Both the position numbers and the translations under genes were made by a program. A DNA stretch of 64,000 bases from Mycoavidus sp. HKI (GTDB lineage: Bacteria; Pseudomonadota; Gammaproteobacteria; Burkholderiales; Burkholderiaceae). The DNA lies in NCBI RefSeq assembly GCF_020023735.2, contig NZ_CP076444.2, positions 511,501-575,500 of the forward strand, read 5' to 3'. Positions 1-10,109 of the stretch are shown here, piece after piece (positions within the stretch are counted from its first letter, which is position 1; every line of letters starts with the position of its first letter). The notes below the pieces were generated by a model. It was not told the origin of the DNA. It saw only the letters and a program-made list of their open reading frames with translations, and ran no database searches.

Positions 1-977
1 GTATCGGTGGTAGAGAGCGTTGTGTCCGCCATTCCTGCGGTGGCCAGGGCAGCGCCTAGCGCTTGCATGAGCGCGGGATTGCGAGTGCCACCGCCACAGA
101 CGTAAACAGCTTGGCAGCGACTGGCAAACTGTGCGATAGCCTGCGCAATGCTATGTGCGGTCAAGGCGGTGAGCGTGGCCTGTACGTCTTGAGGTAGCAA
201 AGTGTCCAATTTTTCTAAGCGGATATTCAGCCAAGCAGGGTTAAACAGTTCACGTCCCGTGCTTTTCGGGGGAGGGAGAGCAAAATAGTGTCCGGCAAGC
301 AAAGCGTCCAGCAAATTCTCATTGACCTTTCCGCTTGCCGCAAAGCAGCCATTCGTGTCGTAGGGTGTACCGAGATGCAGATGTGCCCAATAATCAAGGA
401 GGACATTACCTGGGCCGCAGTCAAAACCACCGGTTGTATCCTCTGCCTTGAGAATGGTGATATTACTGATGCCACCAATATTGCAAATTACGCGGGTTTC
501 ATCAGGCGCGCCAAACTGTATTGCATGAAAGGCGCAAACGAGGGGGGCACCCTGGCCGCCTGCGGCAATATCTCGGCTACGGAAATCGGCCACTACATCG
601 ATTGAGGTTAATTCTGCAAGCCGCGCTGGGTTATTAATTTGCCGTGTATAGCCTAAGGCGGGCTGATGGCGGATCGTCTGTCCATGCACGCCAAGCGCTT
701 GCACTTGGCTAGGTTTAAGTGCGGCTTGTTTGAGCAGCTCGTTGGTTGTGAGCGCATAGTCATAGGCTAATTGATTGGCAACCTGCGCTTCTCGCACGAT
801 CTCATTATATCCAGGCGTTTGCAGGGCAAAAAGTGCTTCCCGTAACGCTGGCTCAAAACTCAGCGCTGCAGCAGCGAGTACTTGTAGTGGCCGGCCTGGT
901 ACAAACTGAACGGCGACTCCGTCCACGCCATCGAAACTTGTGCCAGACATTAAGCCCAAATAAATACTCTGTGCCAA
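1..977 (-). CDS. anmK: Anhydro-N-acetylmuramic acid kinase (3' end cut by window edge)
   Basis: Phosphorylates and opens 1,6-anhydroMurNAc released during cell-wall turnover, giving MurNAc-6-phosphate in the cytoplasm. The N-terminus reads [20 protein letters not shown], the family ATP-binding signature, and GGGTRNP near the visible end is a second sugar-kinase motif; GGFDCGPGN lies between. About 325 residues are visible and the family is usually about 370, so only the extreme C-terminus is missing. I chose the TTG start at 977 because AGGAG sits 6 nt upstream (minus strand); the next in-frame ATG at 950 falls inside the conserved MSGTS motif and would remove residues the family needs. It is divergent from tyrS. 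The product joins the recycling genes amgK, murU, ampD and mpl elsewhere in the window. Confidence 0.93.
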   Translation of the reverse strand, partial: MAQSIYLGLMSGTSFDGVDGVAVQFVPGRPLQVLAAAALSFEPALREALFALQTPGYNEIVREAQVANQLAYDYALTTNELLKQAALKPSQVQALGVHGQTIRHQPALGYTRQINNPARLAELTSIDVVADFRSRDIAAGGQGAPLVCAFHAIQFGAPDETRVICNIGGISNITILKAEDTTGGFDCGPGNVLLDYWAHLHLGTPYDTNGCFAASGKVNENLLDALLAGHYFALPPPKSTGRELFNPAWLNIRLEKLDTLLPQDVQATLTALTAHSIAQAIAQFASRCQAVYVCGGGTRNPALMQALGAALATAGMADTTLSTTD

Positions 978-1061
978 AATGCACTCCTGAAGAATTTATG
1001 TCACTATACTCAAGTCGGCCTATTTTGTTTTTTAATAACGTTCTAACCCATTTGATTTAGC

Positions 1062-2312
1062 GTGAAGACTCAGCATTCTCCTACCCAATCCGCACTTTCC
1101 GCGCCCATTACTGATGAAGTAAAAGCGGCATTGGCGATTACCCAGCGCGGCTGCGATGAACTCTTGATCGAAGAAGAGTTTATCCAAAAGCTGGCGCGTA
1201 GCGCCGCCACTGGCATACCTTTGCGCATTAAACTCGGACTTGATCCAACTGCGCCAGATATTCATTTAGGGCATACGGTGGTGCTCAATAAAATGCGCCA
1301 ATTGCAGGATTTGGGGCATACCGTGATCTTTTTAATTGGCGATTTTACTTCACTCATTGGCGACCCGTCCGGGCGCAATATTACTCGGCCGCCGCTGACG
1401 CGTGAGCAAATCGAAGCCAACGCAAAAACTTACTTTGAGCAAGCCTCGCTGGTGCTGGACCGAGCTAAGACTGAAATCCGCTACAACAGTGAATGGTCAA
1501 TGGCGCTCGGAGCAGATGGCATGATTAAGCTTGCCTCACGCTATACCCTAGCGCGGATGCTTGAGCGAGATGATTTCACGCAACGTTTTCAGGGTAATAC
1601 ACCGATTTCGATTCACGAACTCTTATATCCGTTGATGCAAGGATACGATTCAGTGGCTTTAAAAGCTGACCTCGAACTAGGCGGCACTGACCAAAAATTT
1701 AATTTGCTGGTTGGGCGCGAATTGCAAAAGCAATATGGGCAAGACCCTCAGTGCATTTTAACGATGCCGCTATTAGAGGGGTTGGATGGTATTGAAAAGA
1801 TGTCCAAATCCAAAGGCAATTATATTGGCATTCAGGAAAAACCCGCCGATATGTTTGGTAAGTTGATGAGCATTTCAGATGATTTGATGTGGCGCTATTA
1901 TGAGTTGCTGTCATTTCGCAGTTTAGCTGAGATTGAAGGGTTTCAAGGCGAAGCCAGCGCTGGACGCAATCCACGTGACTTTAAAGTTTTGCTGGCACAA
2001 GAAATGGTCACCCGCTTTCATTCAGCAACCGCTGCTGAGCGCGCCTTAGAAGAGTTTAATCACCGCGCGCGTGGTGGGGTGCCAGACGATATTCCGGCGC
2101 TTACACTAAATGGCGCGCCGCTGGCCATTGGCGCTTTGTTAAAGCAAGCAGGTTTGGTGCCATCGACCAATGAAGCGGGGCGTAATATTGAGCAAGGCGG
2201 GGTGCGGATTGATGGTGGGGTTGTGTCTGATAAAGCGCTCAAAGTAGAGGCAGGGACTTATGTGGTGCAGGTGGGTAAGCGGCGCTTTGCGCGCGTGACT
2301 GTATCGGCCTGA
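1062..2312 (+). CDS. tyrS: Tyrosyl-tRNA synthetase
   Basis: Charges tRNA-Tyr with tyrosine in the cytoplasm. A class I synthetase: the HIGH-type signature appears as HLGH at about residue 68-71, and the KMSKS loop is intact (EKMSKSKGN, about residue 246). The C-terminal 65 residues form an S4-like RNA-binding domain ([16 protein letters not shown]). Length 416 is normal for the TyrZ-like branch found in beta- and gammaproteobacteria. The start is GTG at 1062; no strong Shine-Dalgarno is visible just upstream, so the exact start is not certain. It is divergent from anmK and convergent with ruvB, with a hairpin between. Confidence 0.96.
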   Translation: MKTQHSPTQSALSAPITDEVKAALAITQRGCDELLIEEEFIQKLARSAATGIPLRIKLGLDPTAPDIHLGHTVVLNKMRQLQDLGHTVIFLIGDFTSLIGDPSGRNITRPPLTREQIEANAKTYFEQASLVLDRAKTEIRYNSEWSMALGADGMIKLASRYTLARMLERDDFTQRFQGNTPISIHELLYPLMQGYDSVALKADLELGGTDQKFNLLVGRELQKQYGQDPQCILTMPLLEGLDGIEKMSKSKGNYIGIQEKPADMFGKLMSISDDLMWRYYELLSFRSLAEIEGFQGEASAGRNPRDFKVLLAQEMVTRFHSATAAERALEEFNHRARGGVPDDIPALTLNGAPLAIGALLKQAGLVPSTNEAGRNIEQGGVRIDGGVVSDKALKVEAGTYVVQVGKRRFARVTVSA

Positions 2313-2321
2313 TTTTATTAG

Positions 2322-2372
2322 AATGGTGCCCCCATCAGTTTCTTGGTCATCTGATGGGGCGTCGCCATTTTT
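2322..2372 (+). terminator. Rho-independent terminator after tyrS
   Basis: CCCCATCAG (ending at 2338) pairs with CTGATGGGG (2351-2359). An outer AATGG/CCATT pair (2322-2326 with 2365-2369) extends the stem, and a short T run follows on the plus strand. It lies 10 nt after the tyrS stop and before the convergent end of ruvB. Confidence 0.7.
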
Positions 2373-2388
2373 AAAAACGCAGCAGCGG

Positions 2389-3450
2389 TTAAAGACCTTT
2401 GATGTCCCACAGTTCTCGAATCGGCCCACCATCAGGCGCGGCGAGCCCAAAATGCCGGTAGGTAAGTAAAGTCGCAATACGTCCGCGCGGAGTTCGCTGT
2501 AAAAAACCTTGCTGGATCAAATAGGGCTCAATCACGTCTTCGATCGTATCGCGCTCTTCGCCAATTGCGGCGGCAAGGTTATCGACGCCGACTGGCCCGC
2601 CATCGAATTTATGCAAAATCGCTTCGAGTAATTTGCGATCCATCAAATCAAAACCAACCGGATCAACGTCAAGCATGGCCAGGGCAGCATCCGCGATAGC
2701 GGCGGTAATGTTGCCATCGGCTTTGACTTGCGCATAATCGCGCACGCGGCGCAAAAGCCGATTTGCGACGCGGGGCGTGCCGCGCGAGCGCCGCGCGATT
2801 TCAAGGGCGCCATCGTTAACGATAGGGACCTCAAGCAACTGTGCTGAGCGGCGGACGATTTGCGCCAGTTCTGCCGCATCATAAAATTCAAGCCGCGCGA
2901 CAATGCCAAAGCGGTCGCGTAGCGGGTTGGTTAGCATGCCAGCGCGAGTGGTTGCGCCAATCAAGGTGAAAGGCTGTAAATCAAGTTTTACACTGCGTGC
3001 AGCAGGGCCTTCGCCAATCATAATATCGATTTGATAATCTTCGAGCGCTGGGTACAAAATTTCTTCGACGACCGGAGACAGTCGGTGAATTTCATCAATA
3101 AAGAGCACATCATTGGCTTCAAGATTGGTCAACAACGCAGCTAAATCGCCGGCGCGCTCAAGAACGGGTCCTGAGGTTTGTCGCAAATTCACGCCCATTT
3201 CACGCGCAATGATATGAGCCAGCGTGGTTTTACCCAGCCCAGGTGGACCAAACAGCAACACGTGGTCAAGTGCTTCAGCTCGCTGTCTGGCGGCTTGAAT
3301 AAATATTTCCAGCTGTGAGCGTACTTTTTGCTGACCGATATAATCATCAAGCTGGCGTGGCCGCAGCGCTCGCTCAAAGACTTCTTCATTAGGTGAGGTA
3401 GAGGTCGCGGTGATTAAGCGGGAACTCTCCAGAGTGTCGGTTTCGATCAT
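2389..3450 (-). CDS. ruvB: Holliday junction branch migration ATPase RuvB
   Basis: AAA+ motor of the RuvABC resolvasome; hexamers pump DNA through a RuvA-bound Holliday junction. Walker A GPPGLGKT is at residues 68-75, Walker B/DEIH at about 117-122, sensor 1 GATTRAG follows, and the arginine-containing [13 protein letters not shown] motif lies in the small ATPase domain. A winged-helix DNA-binding domain ends the protein ([16 protein letters not shown]). Length 353 is typical. It follows ruvC and ruvA on the minus strand, 37 nt after ruvA, so the three are probably co-transcribed. Confidence 0.98.
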   Translation of the reverse strand: MIETDTLESSRLITATSTSPNEEVFERALRPRQLDDYIGQQKVRSQLEIFIQAARQRAEALDHVLLFGPPGLGKTTLAHIIAREMGVNLRQTSGPVLERAGDLAALLTNLEANDVLFIDEIHRLSPVVEEILYPALEDYQIDIMIGEGPAARSVKLDLQPFTLIGATTRAGMLTNPLRDRFGIVARLEFYDAAELAQIVRRSAQLLEVPIVNDGALEIARRSRGTPRVANRLLRRVRDYAQVKADGNITAAIADAALAMLDVDPVGFDLMDRKLLEAILHKFDGGPVGVDNLAAAIGEERDTIEDVIEPYLIQQGFLQRTPRGRIATLLTYRHFGLAAPDGGPIRELWDIKGL

Positions 3451-3487
3451 TATTGAACGGATAGTAGGCAGTTAAAGCTAATTTAAG

Positions 3488-4066
3488 CTAGGTTTTAGAC
3501 AGGGCTTTCAAGGCAAATTTAATCCCGTCCGACACACTGGCGCTAGCGGGTATGCCCTTGACGGCCAGCAGCGCTTCTTTCTCCGAATAGCCTAGCGCCA
3601 GTAATGCATTGAGAATATCGGCAGCATCTAGGCCAAGTGCATGGCCCGTTCCGGTGCCTAGCTCAGCGCCCAGTTTACCCTTTAATTCAAGCAGTAGCCG
3701 CTCAGCGGTTTTTTTACCAATGCCCGGAATGCGGGTTAGCAAAGCGGTGTTTTGGGCGGTGACGGCCTGCGCTAAATCGGCCACACTCATGCCAGATAGC
3801 ACAGCAAGTGCCATCCGCGCGCCGATACCGCTGATTTTAAGTAGCTCACGAAAAGTTGAACGTTCTGGCGCGCTAGCAAAACCATACAGTAAATGCGCAT
3901 CTTCGCGCACCAACAATTGGGTGATTAATACAACCGGCTCGCCAGTTGCGGGCAAGGTGTAAAAAGTGCTCATCGGCACATCGATTTCATAGCCAATGCC
4001 ATGGCAATCGATGAGTAGACGCGGTGGATTTTTTTCCAGCAAAATGCCGGCAATTCGACCAATCAT
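3488..4066 (-). CDS. ruvA: Holliday junction DNA-binding protein RuvA
   Basis: Binds four-way junctions as a tetramer and loads RuvB. The N-terminal OB fold is recognisable from [20 protein letters not shown]. The central helix-hairpin-helix motifs include [13 protein letters not shown] and [19 protein letters not shown]. The C-terminal RuvB-contacting domain is seen as [16 protein letters not shown]. Length 192 is normal. It sits between ruvC (107 nt upstream) and ruvB. Confidence 0.97.
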   Translation of the reverse strand: MIGRIAGILLEKNPPRLLIDCHGIGYEIDVPMSTFYTLPATGEPVVLITQLLVREDAHLLYGFASAPERSTFRELLKISGIGARMALAVLSGMSVADLAQAVTAQNTALLTRIPGIGKKTAERLLLELKGKLGAELGTGTGHALGLDAADILNALLALGYSEKEALLAVKGIPASASVSDGIKFALKALSKT

Positions 4067-4173
4067 GACAAAAATAAAAAAACCAACTTAAAAGACAAGT
4101 GTAGCGCATTCGGGCCAAGCAGTTGGTGGATCTGGGCCAACGCTTATAACGAACAGGCTAAGAAGAAGGGGGA

Positions 4174-4725
4174 TTAACCTACAAGCCGGCCGCGGCGCAT
4201 GCGATACCCTTTTTGCATAAGCGCCGGAGCAAGATTGCCAAGAGTGTTTAGTGCGCTGCCGCTATGCGCGTGGCAAATGGCCACGCCAAGCGCATCAGCC
4301 GCATCAGTGCCTGGCAGGCTATTTAAGCGCAAGAGCCTTGCAACCATCTGCTGCACTTGTTCTTTGCTGGCGCGCCCGTGACCCACAACAGCTTTTTTTA
4401 ACTGTAACGCCGTGTATTCATAAACAGGCATGCCCCCGGCAACGAGTGCGCAAATTGCTGCCCCGCGCGCCTGGCCGAGCAGTAATGTCGATTGCGGATT
4501 GACATTAACAAAGACCTTTTCAATGGCTGCCTGCATAGGGGTATGCTGGCCAAGCAGAACTGCGATGCCGTCAAAGATCGTCCCAAGCCGTTGTGGCAAA
4601 TCGGCATTGGGGGTTTTGATGACGCCACTTGCAAGATAGCTTAAATGTTGACCGTTTTGTTCGATCACGCCAAAACCTGTGACCCGCAAACCGGGATCGA
4701 TGCCGATGATTTTTATGCTAGCCAT
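4174..4725 (-). CDS. ruvC: Holliday junction endonuclease RuvC
   Basis: Cuts Holliday junctions symmetrically after RuvAB branch migration. The RNase H-like fold shows the four acidic catalytic residues in context: [13 protein letters not shown] near the N-terminus, [13 protein letters not shown] in the middle, and [13 protein letters not shown] near the C-terminus. Length 183 is slightly longer than the E. coli protein. It lies 65 nt downstream of purH on the same strand and heads the ruvC-ruvA-ruvB group. Confidence 0.97.
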   Translation of the reverse strand: MASIKIIGIDPGLRVTGFGVIEQNGQHLSYLASGVIKTPNADLPQRLGTIFDGIAVLLGQHTPMQAAIEKVFVNVNPQSTLLLGQARGAAICALVAGGMPVYEYTALQLKKAVVGHGRASKEQVQQMVARLLRLNSLPGTDAADALGVAICHAHSGSALNTLGNLAPALMQKGYRMRRGRLVG

Positions 4726-4790
4726 CCGCTTGAATTATTTGCCTAAAAAGGACACTCGGTTCCAAAATCAGCATGATCCGATTGCCTTGA

Positions 4791-6374
4791 TCAATGCCGG
4801 AAGTGGCGTGTGCCGGTGAATACCATGGCAATATTATGCTCATCAGCAGCAGCAATAACCTCGTCATCGCGCATCGAGCCGCCTGGTTGAATCACACAGG
4901 TCGCACCTGCTGCAACAATCACATCAAGTCCATCGCGAAATGGAAAAAATGCATCCGAGGCAGCGGCGCAACCGGCCAAGCTTAAGTTAGCATTTTCCGC
5001 TTTAATGCTGGCAATGCGGGCAGCATCGATACGGCTCATTTGGCCGGCGCCAATACCCAGCGTCATATGCTGCGCACAAAATACGATCGTGTTTGATTTA
5101 ACAAACTTAGCCACCTGCCAGGCGAATAACAAATCATCCATTTCTTTGGGGGTTGGATGCCGCTTGGTGACCACGCGTAGCTCATGCAATTGACTATTTT
5201 TTGCATCGGGTGATTGCACTAATAAACCGCCGCCGATGCGCTTTAAATCGAAAGCATTCAGTGTCTGGCCCAGCGGAATTTCAAGCACGCGCATGTTTTG
5301 TTTGGCGGCGAGCAGTTGCTTGGCGCTGTTGCTAAAGGCGGGGGCAATGAGCACTTCGACAAATTGCTGCAGCACAGCGTGTGCCGCCGCTTCATCGACT
5401 TCGCGATTAAACGCGATGATCCCGCCAAAAGCGGAGGCTGGGTCAGTTTGAAATGCTTTGCCATAGGCTGCAGCGGCACTATCTGCGAGCGCCGCGCCAC
5501 ATGGGTTCGCATGTTTGACAATCACGCAGGCATAGGTCTCGGCGCCAGTTGCGTTGAAACTCCTAACGCATTCCCAGGCAGCATCAGCATCAGCGAGGTT
5601 ATTGTAAGAAAGCTCTTTGCCTTGTAGCTGACGATAATTCGCGAGCGCACTATCAGGGGAGGTAAGATCACGGTAGAACGCCGCCTGCTGATGCGGATTT
5701 TCACCGTAGCGTAGGTCTTGCACTTTCTCAAAGGCTAGATTGAGCACAGCCGGGTATGGGTTGCGTGTGCTATGCGTTAGATCTTCGCCTAAGCTACTCA
5801 AGTAATTGGCAATCGCGCCATCGTATTGCGCGGTATGCGCAAAGGCTTTGGTCGCGAGCCTAAAATTAGTGGCGTAGCTGACGGTATGAGTGGCTTGCGC
5901 GCGGATTTCATCGAGTACTACGGTGTAATCAGCCGGATCAACGATGACCGTGACATCGCGATGATTTTTAGCCGCCGAGCGCAACATTGCAGGCCCGCCG
6001 ATATCGATATTTTCAATTGCCTCGGCGAGCGTGCACTCTTCCCGTGCAACGGTCTGGGCAAATGGATAAAGGTTCACCACGAGCAGATCAATGGTGTTGA
6101 TATCGTGCTCTTGCAATGATGCTTTATGCGCGGGTAAATCACGCCGCGCGAGTAAGCCGCCGTGTATTTTAGGATGCAGCGTTTTGACGCGCGCGTCGAG
6201 CATTTCAGGAAAACCCGTGTAATCAGCGACTTCTGTGACGGCGATGCCTGCCTCACTTAAGTGCTTAGCGGTACCGCCCGTCGATAAAATAGCAATGCCA
6301 AGCGAAGAAAGCGTGCGGGCAAATTCGACAATACCCGATTTATCTGAAACAGAAAGGAGTGCTTGTTTGATCAT
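4791..6374 (-). CDS. purH: Bifunctional AICAR transformylase/IMP cyclohydrolase
   Basis: Catalyses the last two steps of de novo IMP synthesis. The N-terminal 150 or so residues form the MGS-like IMP cyclohydrolase domain ([29 protein letters not shown]). The remainder is the transformylase, with the catalytic Lys-His pair in [12 protein letters not shown] and the [12 protein letters not shown] segment close to the end. Length 527 is standard. It is preceded by fis on the same strand, but a terminator lies between them, so purH may depend partly on its own promoter or on read-through. Confidence 0.97.
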   Translation of the reverse strand: MIKQALLSVSDKSGIVEFARTLSSLGIAILSTGGTAKHLSEAGIAVTEVADYTGFPEMLDARVKTLHPKIHGGLLARRDLPAHKASLQEHDINTIDLLVVNLYPFAQTVAREECTLAEAIENIDIGGPAMLRSAAKNHRDVTVIVDPADYTVVLDEIRAQATHTVSYATNFRLATKAFAHTAQYDGAIANYLSSLGEDLTHSTRNPYPAVLNLAFEKVQDLRYGENPHQQAAFYRDLTSPDSALANYRQLQGKELSYNNLADADAAWECVRSFNATGAETYACVIVKHANPCGAALADSAAAAYGKAFQTDPASAFGGIIAFNREVDEAAAHAVLQQFVEVLIAPAFSNSAKQLLAAKQNMRVLEIPLGQTLNAFDLKRIGGGLLVQSPDAKNSQLHELRVVTKRHPTPKEMDDLLFAWQVAKFVKSNTIVFCAQHMTLGIGAGQMSRIDAARIASIKAENANLSLAGCAAASDAFFPFRDGLDVIVAAGATCVIQPGGSMRDDEVIAAADEHNIAMVFTGTRHFRH

Positions 6375-6390
6375 TATTCATTAAAAATAG

Positions 6391-6414
6391 AAAAACCCGC
6401 TGCTAAAACAGCGG
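6391..6414 (-). terminator. Rho-independent terminator between fis and purH
   Basis: On the minus strand CCGCTG, a six-base loop and CAGCGG form a stem followed directly by a run of T residues. It starts just after the fis stop and ends shortly before the purH start, so it could attenuate read-through from fis into purH. Confidence 0.75.
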
Positions 6415-6425
6415 AGGGTCAGTGA

Positions 6426-6659
6426 CTACAATAAATTGTGTTGCTGCAATTTCTTGCGCAAAGTATTGCGGTTAATACCAAGGTATTGGGCTGCCAGCAA
6501 TTGTTTTCCGCCTGCCCGTGCAAGGATGTACTCAAAAAGTGGCTTCTCGACACATGAAATAACCATTTCATAGAGGTCATGTGGCGGAGAACCGTCCAAA
6601 TCCTGAAAGTATTTAGCTAAACTTTTGTGTACGCAGTGTTCGATGTCGCCTTTGCTCAT
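6426..6659 (-). CDS. fis: Fis family nucleoid-associated DNA-binding protein
   Basis: Small dimeric DNA-bending protein acting on the nucleoid and on growth-linked promoters. The N-terminus MSKGDIEHCVHKSLAKYF and the C-terminal helix-turn-helix GGKQLLAAQYLGINRNTLRK match the 77-residue Burkholderia-type Fis. I chose the ATG at 6659; an upstream in-frame ATG at 6671 would add four residues not seen in relatives. In many proteobacteria fis is preceded by dusB; here no dusB is present and 355 nt of AT-rich non-coding sequence lies upstream. Confidence 0.93.
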   Translation of the reverse strand: MSKGDIEHCVHKSLAKYFQDLDGSPPHDLYEMVISCVEKPLFEYILARAGGKQLLAAQYLGINRNTLRKKLQQHNLL

Positions 6660-7014
6660 ACGACTAACCACTCAATTTGAGAAAATGACTCAATAGAATG
6701 TGAGCGGCGGCGATGCTGACAGTGAATAAAGGGGGGCCTAGGACTGGCAAAAAACGGGTGGGATACCATAGATGAAGCAGATATATAGAGGGTGCAGGAG
6801 AAAAAGGCTATATTCTAACGCTAACCTACCTGCTAATTTGCTTTGTAGTGCTTTAAATCTCCTATTAAGAAAATATGTTGATAGTTAAATTGAGGTGGAT
6901 CAGTCAATTTAAATTTAAGGTTGCTTGCTGGGCCGGCTAAATAGCAGAGCGTAAGCACGAAATATTTTCAAATAGATAACGAACGATAGATTTGACTGCG
7001 AGTTCCTGATTCAA
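6660..7014. other. AT-rich intergenic stretch upstream of fis, no gene seen
   Basis: No reading frame with plausible coding character was found on either strand in this 355-base stretch. It must hold the fis promoter. The position is where dusB often stands in related genomes, so it may be the scar of a lost gene, but I see no recognisable dusB fragment. Confidence 0.5.
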
Positions 7015-8271
7015 TTAGTTCCGCTGGCCAAATATCATATGTTGCGCCAGTCTACGTTTGAGTGGTGGTAAGCAATCGAGCGCAGTCAAAGCAAACCCAT
7101 AGCTGGGTGCAAGTAATGCACTCAATGGAGGTGCAAAGCCGCTGGTAAAAATGCGCGCCAGTAAATCGGTGCCAGCAATGGTTAATTTCCGGTCAGCGCG
7201 CCGGCGCTGTGCAAAGCGGGCTAGAGCCGCGGGTGTCGGGCCTGCTTCGGATAAAGCTTCCACTAATGTATAAGCGTCGCGTAAGCCTAGGTTTAACCCT
7301 TGCCCTGCCACTGGATGCAAGGTTTGAGCTGCATTGCCAATCACCGCAGTGCGATGCTCGGCAAGCGTTGCCGCCGTGTTCAAGTTCAGCGCAAAGGCAG
7401 CACGGCCATTGATTTCGGTGAAACGTCCGAGACGAGAGCCGAATAGTGTGCTCAGTTCAGCTAAAAATGCGGTTGGATTTGTCTGTAGCCGGCGTTGTGT
7501 GTCGTCAGGGCGGCCGCACCAAACCAGCGCATAGTCAGCGTTGCGGGTGCCCCCTAAAGGAAGTAGGGCAAGTGGGCCTTCATTGGTGAAACGCTCCCAC
7601 GCGACATAGGGCTGTGGCGTGCTGACGCTGACCACGCCAACCAAAGCAGTTTGCTGATAAGCACGAGTATTGCCGTGCTGAGTGTTCAGCGCAGAGGGTT
7701 GAGCATGATATTGGCCACCCTCTGCATGAATTAAAAGCCGCGTGCGTAGCGTGCGTGTACCGGTGGCAGTTTCGATCGGCAGGGTCACACTATACGCGTC
7801 TTGCGTAGGCACGCCCGCCTTGGTTTGGGTAAAGCGGTGTAGCACCTTGGCAGGTAGTGCGTTTTCAAGCGTAGAGAGGAGCGTGCCGTAACGTACCACA
7901 TAGCCAAGTGCTGGCAAACGCTGTTCGCAGCAGTCGATAAGCGCACGCCCAAAATATCCGCGTTGCGAGATATGTACCCGTTTAATTGGCACAGCCGAGG
8001 CCGGCCAGCCGAGCGTCTCAAGCAGGCTATGGCTGCCTTGCGAGAGAGCAAAGGCACGCGGGTCGTTGTTTAATGCAGAAGGTTTGTTTGCATCGATGAG
8101 AGCGATAGACAGTGTGCGTGTTGCGCTGCGACGCATGAGCCAGCCTGCTAGTGCGAGGCCAACTGGCCCTGCGCCAACAATGATCAAATCAAAATCAAAG
8201 GGCGCGGGTAGTAAGTGGGGCATGGTTGGATGGTTTTCGCTAGCGTGAGGCGGGTAGTGAGAAGCGTGCAT
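7015..8271 (-). CDS. ubiH: UbiH/COQ6-family FAD-dependent monooxygenase
   Basis: Ring hydroxylase probably acting in ubiquinone synthesis at the inner membrane. The Rossmann FAD-binding motif LIIVGAGPVGLALAGWL is near residue 30. The second FAD motif HPVAGQGLNLGLRDAYTLVE, characteristic of the UbiH/UbiF/VisC group, is near residue 315. Length 418 fits. Which ring position it hydroxylates (UbiH, UbiF or UbiI type) cannot be decided from sequence reading alone. The first ATG (8271) adds about 16 residues before a second ATG nearer the conserved core, so the start is not firm. It follows murU by 6 nt on the same strand. Confidence 0.85.
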   Translation of the reverse strand: MHASHYPPHASENHPTMPHLLPAPFDFDLIIVGAGPVGLALAGWLMRRSATRTLSIALIDANKPSALNNDPRAFALSQGSHSLLETLGWPASAVPIKRVHISQRGYFGRALIDCCEQRLPALGYVVRYGTLLSTLENALPAKVLHRFTQTKAGVPTQDAYSVTLPIETATGTRTLRTRLLIHAEGGQYHAQPSALNTQHGNTRAYQQTALVGVVSVSTPQPYVAWERFTNEGPLALLPLGGTRNADYALVWCGRPDDTQRRLQTNPTAFLAELSTLFGSRLGRFTEINGRAAFALNLNTAATLAEHRTAVIGNAAQTLHPVAGQGLNLGLRDAYTLVEALSEAGPTPAALARFAQRRRADRKLTIAGTDLLARIFTSGFAPPLSALLAPSYGFALTALDCLPPLKRRLAQHMIFGQRN

Positions 8272-8277
8272 GTCGAT

Positions 8278-9018
8278 TTAGCGCGTGCTTGCGGAATGAG
8301 CAGCCGGCGTATTTTGATGTAATTGTGCGTTCAGCGCGCGGAGTTGCTCGGGCGTACCCACATTAGCCCAATTGCCCTGATACACTTCACCGCTTGCGCG
8401 TTGTGCTTTGATTGCCGCTAAATAGTAAGGCGTGAGTGCGCAGCGTTTACCGGGATTGAGATCATAAAACATCCGGGTATCGTACACGCCGATATTGCCA
8501 AAGGTCAAACGTGCAACACGGTTAAAGGACAGCAGGCCATTTTCAAGGGCGAAGTCGCCGTCTGGATAGTACTCAGGATTGGGCACCATGACTAGATGCA
8601 TATGGGGCTCGGGCAGGCCTTGAAGGCGTTGCAAATGGGGCCGCAATGCATGATAGTCATAATCAGTAAAGATATCCGCACTGACTGCTACAAAGGTGCA
8701 GGGTGTTTGCTGTGCCTCAAGTAGAGGTAGTGCACACCGAATAGCGCCTGCTGTTTCAAGCATGGTATCTTCGGCGCAATAGTGGATCTGTATTCCCCAT
8801 TGCGCACCACTGCCAAGGGTGGCCTCAATCTGTTCTCCCAGCCAGTGATGATTAATCACGATAGTGGTAAACCCGGCCCGTGCTAGGCGCTCAATTTGCC
8901 ATACGATGAGCGGTTTGCCTAGTACGGTGAGGAGGGGTTTGGGGTGAGCATCGGAGAGTGGGCGCATACGTTCGCCGCGTCCAGCGGCGAAGATCATCGC
9001 GGTGTGCGAGAAACTCAT
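8278..9018 (-). CDS. murU: N-acetylmuramate alpha-1-phosphate uridylyltransferase
   Basis: Nucleotidyltransferase that converts MurNAc-1-phosphate and UTP to UDP-MurNAc, closing the MurNAc recycling loop that bypasses GlmSMU and MurAB. The signature FAAGRGERMRPLSDAHPKPL lies at residues 10-29, followed by LGKPLIVWQIERLARAG; GNIGVYDTRMF and NWANVGTPEQL are later family landmarks. Length 246 is slightly longer than characterised MurU. It overlaps the end of amgK by 4 nt (minus strand), the same pairing as in Pseudomonas putida, which supports MurU over a generic sugar nucleotidyltransferase. Confidence 0.92.
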   Translation of the reverse strand: MSFSHTAMIFAAGRGERMRPLSDAHPKPLLTVLGKPLIVWQIERLARAGFTTIVINHHWLGEQIEATLGSGAQWGIQIHYCAEDTMLETAGAIRCALPLLEAQQTPCTFVAVSADIFTDYDYHALRPHLQRLQGLPEPHMHLVMVPNPEYYPDGDFALENGLLSFNRVARLTFGNIGVYDTRMFYDLNPGKRCALTPYYLAAIKAQRASGEVYQGNWANVGTPEQLRALNAQLHQNTPAAHSASTR

Positions 9019-10034
9019 TGTGTAAGGAATGATACTTTGTCCAAAACCTGCAGCAGCGGCGCTAACTCGCGATAACGTTCGGCAACAGTGCGCGCATAAG
9101 TGATAAACCGTGGCGTATCCGCCAAATAACGTTCTTTACCGTCCAGATAATAGAGCCGCGCAAAAAGTCCTAATATTTTCAAATGCCGTTGCAGTCCCAT
9201 CCATTCAAGTTCACGGTAAAATTGTGCAAAATCAGCCCGCACAGGCAGCCCGGCTTTTTTTGCACGCTCCCAATATTTAGCCATGCAATCCAACTCAAAT
9301 GATTCATCCCAACTAATAAACGCATCCCGAAATAAAGAGACCACATCATAGGTAATGGGCCCCATCACCGCGTCTTGAAAATCAATCACACCTGGATTGG
9401 GAGGGTACACCATAAGATTACGCGGCATATAGTCTCGGTGCATAAAAACTGCTGGCTGAGCCAACGCACTGTCAACCAACGTAGTAAAAGCTAGATCCAG
9501 TGCTGCGCGCACCGCATGATCTACGGTTATTCCTAGGTGGCGCTCAAGGTACCAAGTGGGAAATAACTCAAGCTCCCGGCGCACAAATGTTTCATCGTAA
9601 ATGGGCAGAACCTCTGCGTGCGTCGCACATTGCCAGCGGATCAGCGCATTGATTGCATCGTCAAATAATGGTTGCGCACTGAGCAAATCTGATGGCTCTA
9701 AAATATCCAGATAAGTGGTGTGGCCAAAGTCGGTGATGAGCATAAAGCCATTGGTGAAATCGCTTGCATATACTTGTGGCGTATGGACTCCCGCTTGCAT
9801 TAACATTAATGCAAGCTTGGCAAACTCCAGGCATTTATGTGGCGGTGGCGCATCGACCGCAATCATGGTTGGGCCTTGTGGCCCTCTGCTAGCAAGTCGG
9901 AAATAACGACGTGCTCCCGCGTCAGCACTGGCCGGTTCAAGTGAAGCTAAATCCAATTGATAATGCGCGGGTAGAGCCGCTAGCCAGTCTGAAAGTTGTG
10001 CTAGGCGAATGTCAACAGGATAGGAGAATGTCAT
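9015..10034 (-). CDS. amgK: N-acetylmuramate/N-acetylglucosamine-1-kinase
   Basis: Phosphorylates the anomeric position of MurNAc (and GlcNAc), feeding MurU. It has the aminoglycoside-phosphotransferase fold: the catalytic loop [12 protein letters not shown] and the metal-binding [11 protein letters not shown] are both present. I use the ATG at 10034 (339 residues), whose product begins [18 protein letters not shown] like its relatives. The longer frame from 10130 would overlap the divergent lptD start and adds a Lys/Tyr-rich stretch with no family match. Translation is coupled to murU by a 4-nt overlap. Confidence 0.9.
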   Translation of the reverse strand: MTFSYPVDIRLAQLSDWLAALPAHYQLDLASLEPASADAGARRYFRLASRGPQGPTMIAVDAPPPHKCLEFAKLALMLMQAGVHTPQVYASDFTNGFMLITDFGHTTYLDILEPSDLLSAQPLFDDAINALIRWQCATHAEVLPIYDETFVRRELELFPTWYLERHLGITVDHAVRAALDLAFTTLVDSALAQPAVFMHRDYMPRNLMVYPPNPGVIDFQDAVMGPITYDVVSLFRDAFISWDESFELDCMAKYWERAKKAGLPVRADFAQFYRELEWMGLQRHLKILGLFARLYYLDGKERYLADTPRFITYARTVAERYRELAPLLQVLDKVSFLTQ

Positions 10035-10109
10035 CAAAATATAACGAATAGAGATCTTGCCTATATAATACCCGATGACTTTTTTGTATGCTGTTGGGCG
10101 AGGGTCTCT

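Noticed and set aside
288..605. 105-codon plus-strand frame inside anmK
   Set aside because: Antisense to a strongly conserved AnmK sequence, with no independent coding character or ribosome site.
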